Shown piece by piece: positions 12,629-24,450 of a stretch of DNA of 64,000 nucleotides (the stretch's first letter is position 1; every line of letters starts with the position of its first letter). The stretch covers positions 32,414,853 to 32,478,852 of the forward strand of contig OX387183.1 in the NCBI GenBank assembly GCA_947561395.2, written 5' to 3'. A program made the position numbers and the translations under genes. The notes beneath the pieces are model-generated. The model worked only from the letters and a program-made list of their open reading frames with translations. It was not told the origin of the DNA and did not search any database. The DNA comes from Buxus sempervirens (Eukaryota > Streptophyta > Magnoliopsida > Buxales > Buxaceae).

Positions 12629-13265
12629 CTTGTAAACTATGTCTTTTTGCTTGTAAACTCCATTATTAGACTTGTAAATCCAGTTTAGAGATTTGATAAT
12701 CCCTTTAGATGACTTGTAAATATAAATCAGAGACTTGATAACCCTGTAAGTGGACTTGTAAATCCAGTTTAGAAACTTGTAAACCGCATTATTAGATATG
12801 TAAATGTAATCAAAAGAATTTTAATCCCTGTTATTTGACTTGTAGACTTGTAAAAGACTTATAACTGTAGTTCAAATACCTAAATGGAATACTTTACTAA
12901 CTTGTGAGCCCTATTGTTAGACATGTAGCCTCCATTAGTAGACTTGTACATGCAGAATTTTGGGACATGTTAACTCTATTATTAGAATTTTAAATCCAAT
13001 TTAGAGACTTGTAATCCCCATTAGTACCTATAAATGAAGTTCAAATACTTGTAACAAATAATTCAATAACTTGTAAACCCACTTTTTTGACTTGTAAATA
13101 CAGTTTACAGACTTGTAAACCTTTTTAGTAGACCGGTAAATCTATTTCAAGACTTGTAAAGCATGTTGGTAACTATTAAATCCAACATAGAGACCTATAA
13201 ATCTAGTTATTGGTCCTATAAAGTCCATGAACATACTTGTAAATGAAGTTCAAACATTTATAAGG
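12629..13265 (+). repeat. 21-bp-phased CTTGTAAA motif array upstream of the MULE transposase
   Basis: About 30 degenerate copies of (A/G)ACTTGTAAA(T/C)CC follow one another. Motif starts counted directly are 12629, 12650, 12671, 12691, 12713, 12734, 12755 and 12776, then mostly every 20-22 bp to about 13257. The fullest unit is CTTGTAAATCCAGTTTAGAGA. Unlike an ordinary young satellite, the spacer bases vary while the motif and spacing hold. The array ends about 40 bp before the first ATG of the mudrA-like frame, so it occupies the promoter or subterminal region of that element. A 21-bp phase is two helical turns, which would put all copies on one DNA face and suits cooperative protein binding. 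That function is inferred. Confidence 0.85.
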
Positions 13266-13299
13266 GAAGTAGTGCAATATAATGATGTGCTAGACAGGG

Positions 13300-15728
13300 A
13301 TGGATACAAGTAAGATGTTATTTTGTTATTGCTACATTGATGGAGAAGTACAAAGAAGTATTGTTGGGGAAATACTTACAAGTAGTGATGGAAATATTAT
13401 TTATCGTAACGGTCGTGTCAATGTTGTACCTGTCAACAAACGTACACAATTTGTTGAATTTGTATCATCTGTGGAAGAGAAGCTAAATGTTTCAATGGAG
13501 AATAAGAGCATTAGATACACCAGTATGGCAGCAAGGAATATAATGTTACCCCTTTGTAATGATGATAACTTGAGGAATATGGTGTGCTTCAATGAGAGCA
13601 TTGCAAATGTTTACATCACTGAAGATGTTGAAGGCACAACAAGTGGAAGTAGCAATCCCCGAAGGTTTAAATTTACCTTCTTCTTTACATTTATATTTAG
13701 TAGTAGCTAGGTAGTTAGATACTCATTAAATAAAGCCCTTTTCCATATAGCCTATAGTATCATTGTGTGGCATAGTATATTCAGTTCTCTATTAACATAG
13801 ACGACGTGTAACAATGAGCTTATTATGTGATCTTATTTTAGGTTGGATGAGCATGATAGGAGTGGAAAAGCTTATGTTGGTGGTAGTAGAACACTAATTC
13901 AGGTTGATGACGTGGGGATTGCAGCTGTTGTTAAGTTAGATATTCCTGGGATTGTATAATTGAACCAGGTAGAGCTTCGTTCATCTTTATATGAAAATTG
14001 TATAACTGAAGACCAGTTATTCGAAGGTGCAGTTGCTTTTCGAGAAGCAGTGTATAAGTTTAGTGTTGTCCACCATTTTGCATATAAGTGGGCAAGAAAC
14101 ACTGCAACTTATTTAGATGTGAAGTGCCATGTAGATGGCAAATCACTGCAAGGAGAGTTAAAGATATGCCATATGTCAAGGTGAAAGAATTTGTTAATGA
14201 GCACCAACATAACACACAAGTCCAATTGAGTGTCCAACCACTCGTACGATCAAAGTGGATTGCTACTATGATTGAACCAATCATAAAGTAGACTCCCAAT
14301 TACTTGCCAAGGTAGATTGCAAAGGACATGAACCAAGATTTTGCTTTAAAAGTGAAGTACAACCAATCATGGAAGTGCAAAGAGAGGGCTATGATGAATA
14401 TTACTGGTAATGTGAAAGATTCATACAGCCTTGTACCATGGATGTGTAATAGGTTGGTTGAGATTATGCCTGGGAGTGTTGCAATATGCAATGTTGCCGA
14501 GGGGATCCGATTTCATCAATTGTTTATTGCCTATCGTTGTAGCCTTGATGGGTTTAAGGCTGGATGTCGACCCATGTTATTTGTTGATGATACTTATTTG
14601 ATTGGGCCGTACAAAGGAACTTTACTTGCTGCCACAGCGATTGATGCCAACAATGCAATGTACCCTATTGCCTATGGTGTGGTGTCATCTGAGAATCATC
14701 CTGACTGGTTATGGTTTTTGAAAAATCTGAAGTCTGCAATAGATGACTCAAGAGACATCATCATTATTTCAGACCGACATGCATCTATTATTGAAGGCGT
14801 GAGAGCTGTTTTTGGAAGCCATAATCATGCATTTTGCCTTCGCCACTTAAAAGAAAATTTCTGTTCTTGGTTGAGGGGTAAGGGCCTTGGAAAGAATTCA
14901 AAGGATGTTGCTTTAAATTTGTTGACTTCAATTGCTAAGGCAAGATTACCTATAGATTTTTATGAGAGGTTAAAAGAGCTTGATGGTATTCATCCAGAAT
15001 GCTCAACATGGGTTCGCAACAATTCGCCTCAACATTGGTCAAACTTGTATTTTCCTAAGAAACGTTGGGATGTTATGAGTTCTAATCTAGCCGAGACATT
15101 TAATGGATGGATTAAGATGGAAAGGCAGCTTCCAATTTTATCTTTGATTGAAGAAACAAGAGTAAAGTTGGGAGAGTTATTATTTAGGCGGCACCAAGAG
15201 GTGAGTGGTTGGGATGAATCGTATGGACCCATGATAGCAAAGGAAATTAAGAAAATTTTTGACTTCAGTCGTGGTTGGATTGTGAGAAAGTATAGTTCAG
15301 ATTTATTTGAGATTGAAATGATGCAAGGGAAGAAGATAAGAGTTAACTTGACCAACATGAATTGCACATGTAGAAAGTGGCAGATGATTGGACTTCCCTG
15401 TGAGCATGCATGCCAAGCAATAATAAGGGCTAGGTTGAATGTACCTCAGTTTATTGATCCTTGTTACCATAAGGATGCACAGTTACGCATCTATTCGTCA
15501 CTTATGTCTCTGGTGCCTAATGTTGATATGCCAATTATAAATCGCCACAATGCATATAGCAATGATAATACGCAACCATTCGTAGTTGGTCCTCCAAATA
15601 CTAAGCTTCGAGCTAGTCGTCCAAAAAGAAAGCGAATTGAGTCGCAGTTTATGGACAAAAGGACTGTGCATTGTAAACGGTGTTATCAACCGGGCCATAA
15701 TAGGAAAACTTGCAAGGAATCAATCTGA
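13300..15728 (+). pseudogene. mudrA-like MULE transposase, decayed 5' half and intact 466-codon 3' half
   Basis: Exon 1 (13300-13664) encodes an N-terminal domain starting MDTSKMLFCYCY. A canonical intron (AAG|GTTTAA to TTTTAG) runs 13665-13841 and joins in frame to SNPRR|LDEHDRSG. The MuDR DNA-binding region follows (about 14010-14220), with a C-x4-C...H-x-H zinc-finger pattern (CEVPC...NEHQHN). The open part 14328-15728 carries the MULE DDE domain: D in LFVDDTYLIGPYKG, D in IIISDRHASII, CLRHLKENF, and E in SNLAETFNGWI. It also has a SWIM finger (CTCRKW...CEHAC) and a C-terminal CCHC knuckle (CKRCYQPGHNRKTC). Lesions seen are stops at 13957, 14289 and 14313 and a frame change near 14090, so this copy cannot make a full protein. 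It would normally cut and paste MULE DNA by binding the terminal repeats. Confidence 0.92.
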
Positions 15729-16359
15729 CATGGAGTTATTTTATCATCTACAATATAACCAACTAGGGTCTTTTTTTGTTTAAACCTGCTAAACATGTGA
15801 ATTTTGTCAATATTTTGTACATATCATGATTATACCAACACACTTTTGTACAACCTTGGAGGTCACACTTTATACTTTTGTATGTGTTGAACAAGTGTAA
15901 ATTCCTGTAAATGTTTTTTGGACCAATAGAAGAAACAAGTGTGAACTGAAAGATTCTAGATATATAATCACTACACATCATCTTTTAGTCTACAGCTTCT
16001 TTGAATTTCCATTTTTTTCTGTGTCGACAATTGACTAGCTGATTTTCAATTTCAACATTTGTATCTGTAGTTAAATTGAAACCAAATTCAAATTACGTCT
16101 TCTAATTGATCATAGGTTGATATCGTTTGTGAAGGATAGCTCTAACAAGAAGGAACCAATTTTCAAGGCAATTTATATCTCCTGCCAAAAGCAATCAGGT
16201 TTTTTTTTTCCCTATTTTTTTGGATTTTTTCCCATGTATCTTAAATTGGATTATGCATTATATTAGGCTATCTAGATTATAATTGGTTTCTAACTTAGTT
16301 CCTTGTTTCTTGTTTTGTGGATGTTGTTGTTTTTATCTTATTCCACTGCTTTTCCCTAG
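15729..16359. other. Spacer between MULE transposase and next reading frame
   Basis: AT-rich sequence with poly-T tracts near 16200-16230. No coding or RNA gene signal was seen. It may hold the 3' untranslated region of the transposase and the promoter of the next frame. Confidence 0.4.
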
Positions 16360-17487
16360 ATGGTCAACAAAAAGTCCCTCAGATCTAAGAAATCCAACAA
16401 AAGACCTAGGGTTGAGGAGAATTTATTTATTAGTACCCAAGCCCAAAAATTGTATGAGGATACCTTTTGTGAAAGTCCTCTCATACTTGAGAGGGAAGTT
16501 ATGATGGATGAGTTACCTAATGAAATACAGACAGTATTTAAAGATAGAGGGTGGGAACCTATTTTCTCCAATTCCATCCTTCCCTCTGACCCAATGATCA
16601 GGGAGTTTTATTCAAACATCCATGATATTTCAGTTTTTGAGAATTCCTTTTCCACATACTTGAGAGGTCAGGTGGTTAAGGTTTCTCCGGATGTTATCTC
16701 CCGTGTTGTTGGGATCCCTAGGGTTGAGAACCCTGATTATCCATATACTGGTGTCAATGCTGACTTTCTTAATGAGATAGCAGACACAATTCTGGATGGT
16801 CGTAGAGGGAAGTGGGTTTACAAAGGTCAAGCCTTAGACACAAAACTATTCTCTATTGAAACAAATATTTTTTTTAGGATTCAGAGCACCAATCTATACC
16901 CTGTGGCTCACCTTTCGTCTGTCGCTTTGCCCAAGTTGAAACTCTTATATGCACTTAAGAAAGGCCATTAAGTAGATCTTTCATCTCACATATGCATATG
17001 CATGCTTGATTCCTTCCAACACTCCAAGAAATCATATGTATTTCCTTTTGGCTGTCTCATTGGTAGACTGGTTCATGGCTTACAGATTGCCTACCCTAGA
17101 TTGTCACCTGTCTCTATAGGTCAACCAATTAGCATGGTTACCTATAACCAAAGCACAGCCCACCTTTCAAAGTGTAAACCGCACCCTAATGCTCCTCCTC
17201 CTCCTCGTCCCCCATCATCTATGTCTGAGGACATGTCCTTCATCAGATCTTCTATAGCACAGATTTTGGAGAGACAGACTCGCATGGAGGCTCGCATGGA
17301 GGTGCAGTTTGCTGATGTGCTTAGGAGAATGCAGACACTGCAGGTACGACAGGACCATATGTACAATGAGCTTCGAGATTACCTTCATGACGATGATGAT
17401 ACGAGTGCAGGTATGAATGGACGATCAGGAGCTAGTCTTGGTGATGGCACTACTGGTGGAGTTGGAGCAGGACCAAATACTTCTTGA
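16360..17487 (+). pseudogene. Putative plant transposon protein (Transposase_32-like)
   Basis: The protein begins MVNKKSLRSKKSNKRPRVEE, a basic stretch. It then has a globular part resembling the plant-specific 'putative plant transposon protein' domain (blocks IREFYSNIHDI, YLRGQVVKVSPDVISRVVGIP, LLYALKKG, FPFGCLIGRLVHGL). The C-terminal third is a proline patch (PPPPRPPSSM), a likely coiled coil (about 17220-17370, heptad-like ILERQTRMEARMEVQFADVL) and an Asp/Gly-rich tail. It has about one break, so it is classed as a pseudogene. The biochemical role of this family is not established. It lies in the same orientation 630 bp after the MULE transposase and may be a second gene of that element. 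Domain assignment is from memory of the family. Confidence 0.65.
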
Positions 17488-17882
17488 TTATATGTAGCTC
17501 ACATGACAGGTGGAAACTCTAGAATTTTTGGAAGATTTACTGTCTACAATGGGTGGGACTACTTCTATTGGACTATTTTTTTATTTTGTTCTAGTATTGA
17601 AGCATTATATATCTTTTTGTTGGCTGAAATTGCACGGATCTTGTTTTCAAGCTGATCCTAAGTTGCCATCCCATAGCCAACTGTGTTAATGTCAATGCCA
17701 CTTAATTAACAGGGAAGACAATCCTTCATCATTGTGGTTCTCTTTGTGTTAATTACCTTCCCATGCATGTTATGTGGGCAAAATTCTATGCGAAAGGAGT
17801 CTTTAAATTGTTCAGGGTAGGTCATCGTGGTTGTGTGTGGAAGAGGAATGAAAGGAGAGTAGAAACACAATTTATAGAAGTC

Positions 17883-18735
17883 GCTAGACATAGCTAGATG
17901 TATGGCTTGAGCGCTAGAGGACACAGTCAATCGCTTGAGCGGTCCATCACGCTTTATCAAGCAATGCATGCTGTCTATTTTTCTGCATAACCCGAGACCA
18001 GAGCTAGACATCGCTAGATGCAGGGCTCGAGCAACGGAGAACAACTTGAATGCTTGAGCGGTCCATCAAGCTTTATCAATGCATGCTGTCTATTTTTCTG
18101 CATAACCCGAGACAAGAGCTAGACATCGCTAGATGTAGGGCTCGAGCGATGGAGAACAACTTGAATGCTTGAGCGGTCCATCAAGCTTTATCAAACGATG
18201 CATGTTGTCTATTTTTCTGCATAACCCGAGACCAGAGCTAGACATCGCTAGATGCAGGGCTTGAGCGACGAAGAACAATCTGAATGCTTGAGCGGTCCAT
18301 CAAGCTTTATCTAGCGATGCATGTTGTCTATTTTTCTACATAACCCGAGACCAGAGCTAGACATCGCTAGATGCAAGCTCGAGCGATGGAGAACAATCTG
18401 AATGCTTGAGCGGTCCATCAAGCTTTATCTAGCAATGCACACTGTCTAAGTTTTTTTGTACAACCCGAGACCAAAGCTAGACAGAGCTAGCTACAGGGCT
18501 CGAGCTCTGTGTGGTCAATGATGCTAACACTCAAGCGCGTAGTCTAGCTCTATCAAGCATTAGAGACTGTCTTGAGTTTTTCTACATAACACGAGACCAA
18601 AGCTAGACAGAGCTAGCTGCAAGGCTCGAGCTTTGTGTGATCAATGATGGTAACACTCAAGCGCATAGTCAAGCTTTATCAAGCATTAGAGACTACTTTT
18701 TCCGATAGAACCAGAACCCATCGCTAGATAGAGCT
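17883..18735. repeat. 120-bp tandem array (7 units plus a partial)
   Basis: Units begin GCTAGACA at 17883, 18003, 18118, 18237, 18356, 18476 and 18602, with a last partial start at 18723; spacing is 115-126 bp. Each unit has a palindrome-like core (GCTAGACATCGCTAGATG), a CTCGAGC block, CTTGAGCGGTCCATC and a TATTTTTCTGCATAACC block. The central units are closest to each other; the last two change the core to GCTAGACAGAGCTAGC. It lies just downstream of the transposon-protein frame. Confidence 0.9.
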
Positions 18736-19230
18736 AGATACATGGATTGAGCACTTGAAGTATTAAAATGATTTAAGTCTTTTTTTTTTCTCTTTTGATG
18801 GTTAAGTGGTTTGTAATTGTTAAATCAAAAGCTAAAGTTATTATTAAATATTATCATAAAGTGTGAAAATATAATGCATTTTCATGAAGTGTATTCTAGC
18901 TGAACACAAAAGGTAAATTACTAATCTCATAACCTTACACATTTATAGTTATCTTCTTCAAATTTCAAAGAAATTGGTTTTATTCAAATAGGATATTTTA
19001 ATAACATTACACATTTATAGTTTTATTATCTACTGTAAGGTAGCCTGTGATGGGCTGACACAGCGCGGATTAATCGTGCCCGTGCCGTGTCGAGCTAGCC
19101 TATTTAGCAATCCTATCTTAAAGACAAAAATTCAAATTCGAAATTCGACCAATTATCTAGAATCCGAATTTGGTTTAAAGCTGGAATTTGTTACAGGAAA
19201 AAATTTTACTTTGAGCCTACACAAGGAAAA

Positions 19231-19317
<87 letters not shown>

Positions 19318-20178
19318 TGTCATTTTGAAAAATTCATATAGAATGGATATAGAGAAAAAGATTTTGATTAGGAGATAGAAAGATTTGGTGAGGATGGAGT
19401 AGCAATAGCACCATCACAGCTGTTGATTATCTTCTATGGTAGCCGGAGGTTTAGAGACAGTGAGGGTTGACAAGATATTTACCTCTCATGGATCTATCCA
19501 CCCTCCATTGGAACAACTAGATGAGCAGGGGAGAAGGTTCTTGGATGCTATATCATTGTCACTTCATTTGAACGTATCGTTCTAGAGACCAATTCGCCAA
19601 CTGACCATTTGACCAAGCTTGGAGTGGTAAGAACATACAGGTTTATGGGTATCCCTTACGATGATATAGTAGGGTAGTGGAATGCCTTCGGGATGAATTT
19701 ATCATGGAGTGGAATGGCATTTACACCATTTATATCGAGATTGGGGGCTGTTTACATTGGTTTCGAGGGTTGCAATTGCCTTTAAGGACCTACATTTAAG
19801 ATACTTTCTTCGTTGAAAGCTCTCACCTCATTCATCAAAAGAAAACTAGATAAACTTTAATCCATTCAATAAAGGTTTGGTAATCTGAACACAAGAAAAC
19901 TAAATTCCCCAGCATTAAAAAGAAACAAAAATTTACATGACCGGCTCCCAACAAGTCAGTCAATTGAGAGTTCATACAGTAATATGATGACATCGAGACA
20001 AACACATAGAAATGAACTAAAACAAGAATAACCAATATGCCAGAAAAATGTCCAGCTCAAGAAGGTCTTAACGCCATTTACAAGTGCCTTAAAACCCGCA
20101 CTCCATTCATTGTCTTGATAAGAGAAGGTAATATCTACCGAATTTTGGTGGTTCCCAAGGGATCTCCAGCTGCTCCTT
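18736..20178. other. Unassigned spacer with microsatellite
   Basis: No gene is recognised. A (GA)n microsatellite is at 19234-19314. Around 19045-19095 a run rich in GTGCC/CGTGTCGAG resembles the GC-rich ends of decayed hAT MITEs, but without a partner end. Confidence 0.45.
19234..19314. repeat. (GA)n microsatellite, about 40 units
   Basis: An uninterrupted GA dinucleotide run of about 80 bp. Confidence 0.97.
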
Positions 20179-21595
20179 TCATTCACCCAGCTTACAGTTG
20201 CGAAGACAAGGGTGATCGAACTTGATATACCCTGTCTTCATTCTGAAACAAGAAATAAAACTAAATCAGAAGAAATTGCAGAATAAAGACATATATCGAT
20301 GGCACTTTCTTGTCTTTGCACGGAGACAAGTATGCTAAAGCAAAACATTAAGCATGGCATTGGTTCAAAAACTCACCAACGGAGCCACTTGTGATATATC
20401 CCAGTTATATCCCTGTTTTTCCACTCCTTAAGATCAAATATGTTCATTCCATATGCCCACCCGCAGGCATTTGGACTAAAATGCCTTGCAATGTGAGGAT
20501 TTGAGAAATTGAGATACTTGTCAAACCGGTGGAAACTCTCACCACACGTCTCACCATCAAGAAATAGGATCTCATCGAACTTCGGATAGACCTGTGGGAG
20601 GTAGAACCTCGAGTGGTTCCGCATTGAGAGATATTTGGGGTTCCTGTACTTTAGATTAGATGAACCAGCTGAGATAGTCTTTGGATGATCTGCCTTGAAA
20701 TAATATTCCTTCATGGCAGCAGGTTCAAGTTGCTAGCTTGCCAACAGGCCAATAGGATGAGTTGAGCCATTTAAGTTCATCAACATTTTCAACATGTAAG
20801 GTGGCTTTTCCAGGTGGGTTCAACAGAAACAACATACTCATGGCTCCAAAATTCAATTTATCAGCAACCAAATGGAATACGTGTTTGCCAGGTTCCTGCA
20901 ATGCAAACTAGTGTTTATTAGCTCAATAAAACTCACCCAAAAAAAATATCTAAATATATAAAATCACATAAATATTGGGCCCTGATCTGGGTTGGTTTCC
21001 AACCTAATAAAGAGGGAAGGGAAAAAAAACATTAAAACACATCTAAAATATAATGAATTTTTTTACATTACCTTGGCATTTACGATGGTTGAATTAACAA
21101 TAGATGCGGCCAAGACATAGATGAGGCCACAAGACTTGTAAAAGTCTTGTTGTAAATGTAGTGGCACAAAATGACAAAATGCAGAGGCATCAATATGGAC
21201 ATGCCAATAGGGCAGATAACAACATAAACTCAATATAGATACTAATCTCAACTCGCTACAAGCTATTATGCAGGTCAGCATCAGCTGAAGCCTCACCCAA
21301 ACCACGTTGACTCTCTTTTAGCCAATCAAAGAATTTTTGGTATAGGTCAAGCTTGTTTCCCATCTTTGCAATGCTTGAATAAATTCTTGTCATAGACAAA
21401 TTCATCTCGGATCAAGTGAACTGTTGTATCAAAGTTTTCATTCTCATTTTCACGCCTCCATATGCTGTATTTCCCCAAAATCGCAGTGTCAACTGCTCTC
21501 GAACGTTCAATAGCCACATTTTCATGTTTAATGATTGCTTCATTATCTTTTTCCAGCAACTCAGCAGCTCGCTTTTCACACCTTTGCTCTCTCAA
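20179..21595 (-). pseudogene. GAUT4-like galacturonosyltransferase fragment (GT8), intron-containing and internally deleted
   Basis: Blocks on the minus strand match the plant GAUT family, which builds homogalacturonan pectin in the Golgi. In order they are: AIERSRAVDTAILGKYSIWRRE (about 21430-21520); an IAKMGNKLDLYQKF...LKESQRGLGEASADADLH region (about 21260-21400); VLAASIVNSTIVNAK (about 21074-21120); EPGKHVFHLVADKLNFGAM...NPPGKATLHVENVDELKWLNSSY (about 20740-20896); AAMKEYYFKADHP...YRNPKYLSM and ETCGESFHRFDKYLNF...NACGWAYGMNIFDLKEW (20385-20714); and C-terminal IKFDHPCLRNCKLGE with its stop at 20179. Introns persist at about 20895-21073 and 20240-20384 (acceptor TTTCAG|AATGAAGAC), so this is a DNA-level copy, not a retrocopy. 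Internal sequence is missing, including the stretch with the metal-binding Asp motif (LFLDG joins directly to ETCGESF) and most of the C-terminal catalytic lobe. It sits between MULE-type reading frames, which suggests gene-fragment capture. Confidence 0.9.
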
Positions 21596-21758
21596 TTGAA
21601 ATTTGAAAACATGGTAATTAATAAATTCCTATCAGGAACAGGAACCAGAGACAATAGGAAAATCTCAATGGACAAAATACAAAATAGGTTATTTACCCTT
21701 CTTGCCCGTCTTGCAGGTGTATCAATAAACTGACAATGATCATCTTCAACGAACGTAG

Positions 21759-21822
21759 GTAAATAATAAGAAAAGTAGGTAAATAGATATGTAAATAATA
21801 AGAAAAGTAGGTAAATAGATAT
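21759..21822. repeat. 32-bp tandem duplication
   Basis: The unit GTAAATAATAAGAAAAGTAG plus 12 bp occurs twice head to tail (starts at 21759 and 21791) between the GAUT fragment and the Ulp1-like region. Confidence 0.85.
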
Positions 21823-21899
21823 GTAATGAGTTACAGTGCTTTGAACAACAGACTTCGAATTGGACTCAAGCTTTCAGATTGTAGTAGCTTTCTCCAGTA

Positions 21900-24306
21900 T
21901 TGTAGACCGCGCTTGATTTGCACTATGGAAGACAAGGTCCACTAAAAAATTCTGCTGGAAGTACTTTATATCGGCCTAAACAATTAGATCATCGCATTAA
22001 TCAATCCCAAGTTAAGTCAAGGAATTGAATGTTACAAGTACTTAAATCAAGAAAAGCCAAAACACTTTCCTGCGAAAAATATTGTGTCAATTTGTTGCCA
22101 TCCCATAACTCCATAAACTTTAGCATGAAGATTCCACAATCAACCCTAAATTCAGGAACAAGATTCATTAGGACCGTGAACAATCCCTTTAATTATGCAA
22201 GGATTGACTCAAAACTATACCCATTAGTTTGATGTGGGACATCAACGGAGACTACTTCCCATTGTTTTATGGGGACCTGAACATTATGCGTCTGATATAC
22301 ATTTTCCAATGCTTCTGCCTACACAGAAGAAAATGGAATCATGAGGGATTTGAGACAAAAAATAGTTAACTCCACTACTATTAATATAGACTTGGTGAAA
22401 TAATAACAAACCAGTTGCGGAACCAGTTTATGATATGCATCTAGTCTTCTCGGCAGGGAGGAATCTAGGAGCTCAATTCTACTGTATCATATTGACGACA
22501 ACTAAAAACCAATGCTCCTCGTGACATACTGGGATGAATATCTGTGAACTTCAACATATATCAATAAATTGTAGAAATAAAAAAGAACTGCAGCTGAATA
22601 CGACTCCACATATCTAACTAATGCAATTTCATAGGACCTTACCAATTCACATTGAGCAATGTCAAAGCCAAGCTGGCGATCATCAAAAAAACATTTTTCC
22701 ATATGTTCCAATGCATATTCTGATCCAAGTACCATTTGCTACACATGTATAGTCTGGATGTAAGCACAAAAGTATATGTTAGATGGGAGCCATAGAAAAT
22801 TCAATTCATACGACAAATAGGTTGGATGCTTACACTAAAATAACTTGGCAAATAGTGCTTTGTCACACCCTTATCATTAACCAATTGTTGTATCTTTATA
22901 AGAAAATTTCCGACTGCGTGGACAACCTACAGAAATAACCAACTAACTGTGGAAAAAAGGTCCTATTCAAACTATACAACATCCAATTCGTAAAGATAAT
23001 AGCATAGGAGCATACAACACTATTCACTCTCTCGCCATCTCGTAGACATAACAGCTCACGGCGACATACATGCGCCGTACCAAAGTTTACTAACATTTCC
23101 CTGCAATAAACAAATATATGGGCATCAATATAGTAACAAAGAGACGTCGAATATGAATTTGAAATTCAAAGTAAATAAAATAATAAGCCAAGTATCCATA
23201 TGGTGGATCATACTCTGGTGCATCGACTTGTTTGACGTACTTAAGGACGCATGCTTCATCTTTACTTAACTGAGGATGCCTTTGCCAAACAACAAATGGG
23301 CTTTTTACGGCTTGAGCACGGTTTGTGAGGCGCGTTCTCCTAACTGGCCGTTTCACATGCTCCGCAACTAATACCTCCACAGTATCAGCACAATCAGCAC
23401 AAAATACAAAAGGAGTTGTGTCAACGTTTCAGCAATTGTCAAGAAATGGATTAGGTCGTTTTGTGTAATAGAGTTTTTCATTGGGTCAACTCACCAGTAC
23501 CATGAATAGGAGAGAGGCTAGGCTCGGGTTGATTTGCATCATCATGGATTTTCTCAACTGTAATGGGACTTTGTTCATGAGCATTTGAGCTCGATGCATG
23601 ACTACTACTCCTTGATCCAATATATGTAGTCAACATTTCATATTCAGATTTGAATTTGTTTGCAAAAGCGACCATATTGCCGAGGTGTTGTTGAACAATC
23701 TAATATGCAAAAAAAAACATTTTAGTCCATGAAAATATCGCAATTTATATGGCAAAAGTATTCAAAATGAAATCAAAGTTATCGCACTGGATCTGGATCG
23801 TCCTAAAATCGTCTAAGGTCTTCACTTTTTATACTGATGTCATGCAAGAGCTCAGTATCATCCGTGGAAACATATCTCTTCTCAACAATCTGCATGACAA
23901 TAATTAGATTTTACAGCTATGTTATACATAGCACAAACACCTAACTTTGAATGTAATACTAATATACCATATCTACTGAAATGAGTTTATAGTCATCATA
24001 TCAATTTGATACCTTTCCACAGCCATAGCCACCCAACCTCCTTTCATCGCTATCCCTTTATTCATAGTATCATTTGTCCATGCCGCTATACGTGGGGTCG
24101 GGTCGTCGTCCAACAGCAGAAGAACTGACTCCACTAGCATTCAATATTTCCTTTATATTCTTTAAAGCCTGCAAAAGTGAGTTGTAGACCATCAAACCAA
24201 TGGAATAAGATACAAAAATATTCCAAGCATTACTTGTTCCGTTTGATCTTCTATAGCAACTGAAACAAAATTCCCCGACAGCATTTGTTTCCCAAACAAA
24301 ATGCAA
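21900..24306 (-). pseudogene. Ulp1/C48 cysteine protease-like gene of a MULE, probably broken
   Basis: Minus-strand pieces lie in plausible exon order with AT-rich gaps. These are a first piece ending SSAVGRRPDPTYSGMDK (24070-24306), a polar region with a Ser-rich linker (23478-23675), KRPVRRTRLTNRAQAVKSPFVVWQRHPQ (23090-23380), a VNFGTAHVCRRELLCLRDGERVNSVV block typical of the start of plant Ulp1-like domains (22896-23100), and VDCGIFMLKFMELWDG (about 22080-22140), the signature around the catalytic Cys of SUMO/Ulp1 peptidases. The catalytic His-Trp block was not clearly seen and several stops interrupt the likely frame. In plants, Ulp1-like frames of this kind travel inside Kaonashi-type and VANDAL-type MULEs, which fits the transposase upstream. 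Exon joins are not resolved. Confidence 0.65.
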
Positions 24307-24450
24307 TCAATCAAGTATACAACTAAAGACAATTCATATGTGCACAAATTTGATTCATTTATTTTTCTAAGTATGAGTCAACTCATATGATAAAAAAAAT
24401 CCCTTGATAGTTTGTTTTTAAGAAAAAAAAGGTAAACCATCTACTCAAAA
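24106..24450 (-). repeat. Dispersed repeat copy B, related to 641-987
   Basis: This is the partner of the left-edge repeat in direct orientation. It spans the 5' piece of the Ulp1-like region and its presumed upstream sequence. Similarity stops abruptly after CTCAAAAT at about 24450. Confidence 0.75.

Noticed and set aside
19076-19378. 100-codon frame with an Arg-Glu repeat
   Set aside because: It is a translation of the (GA)n microsatellite.
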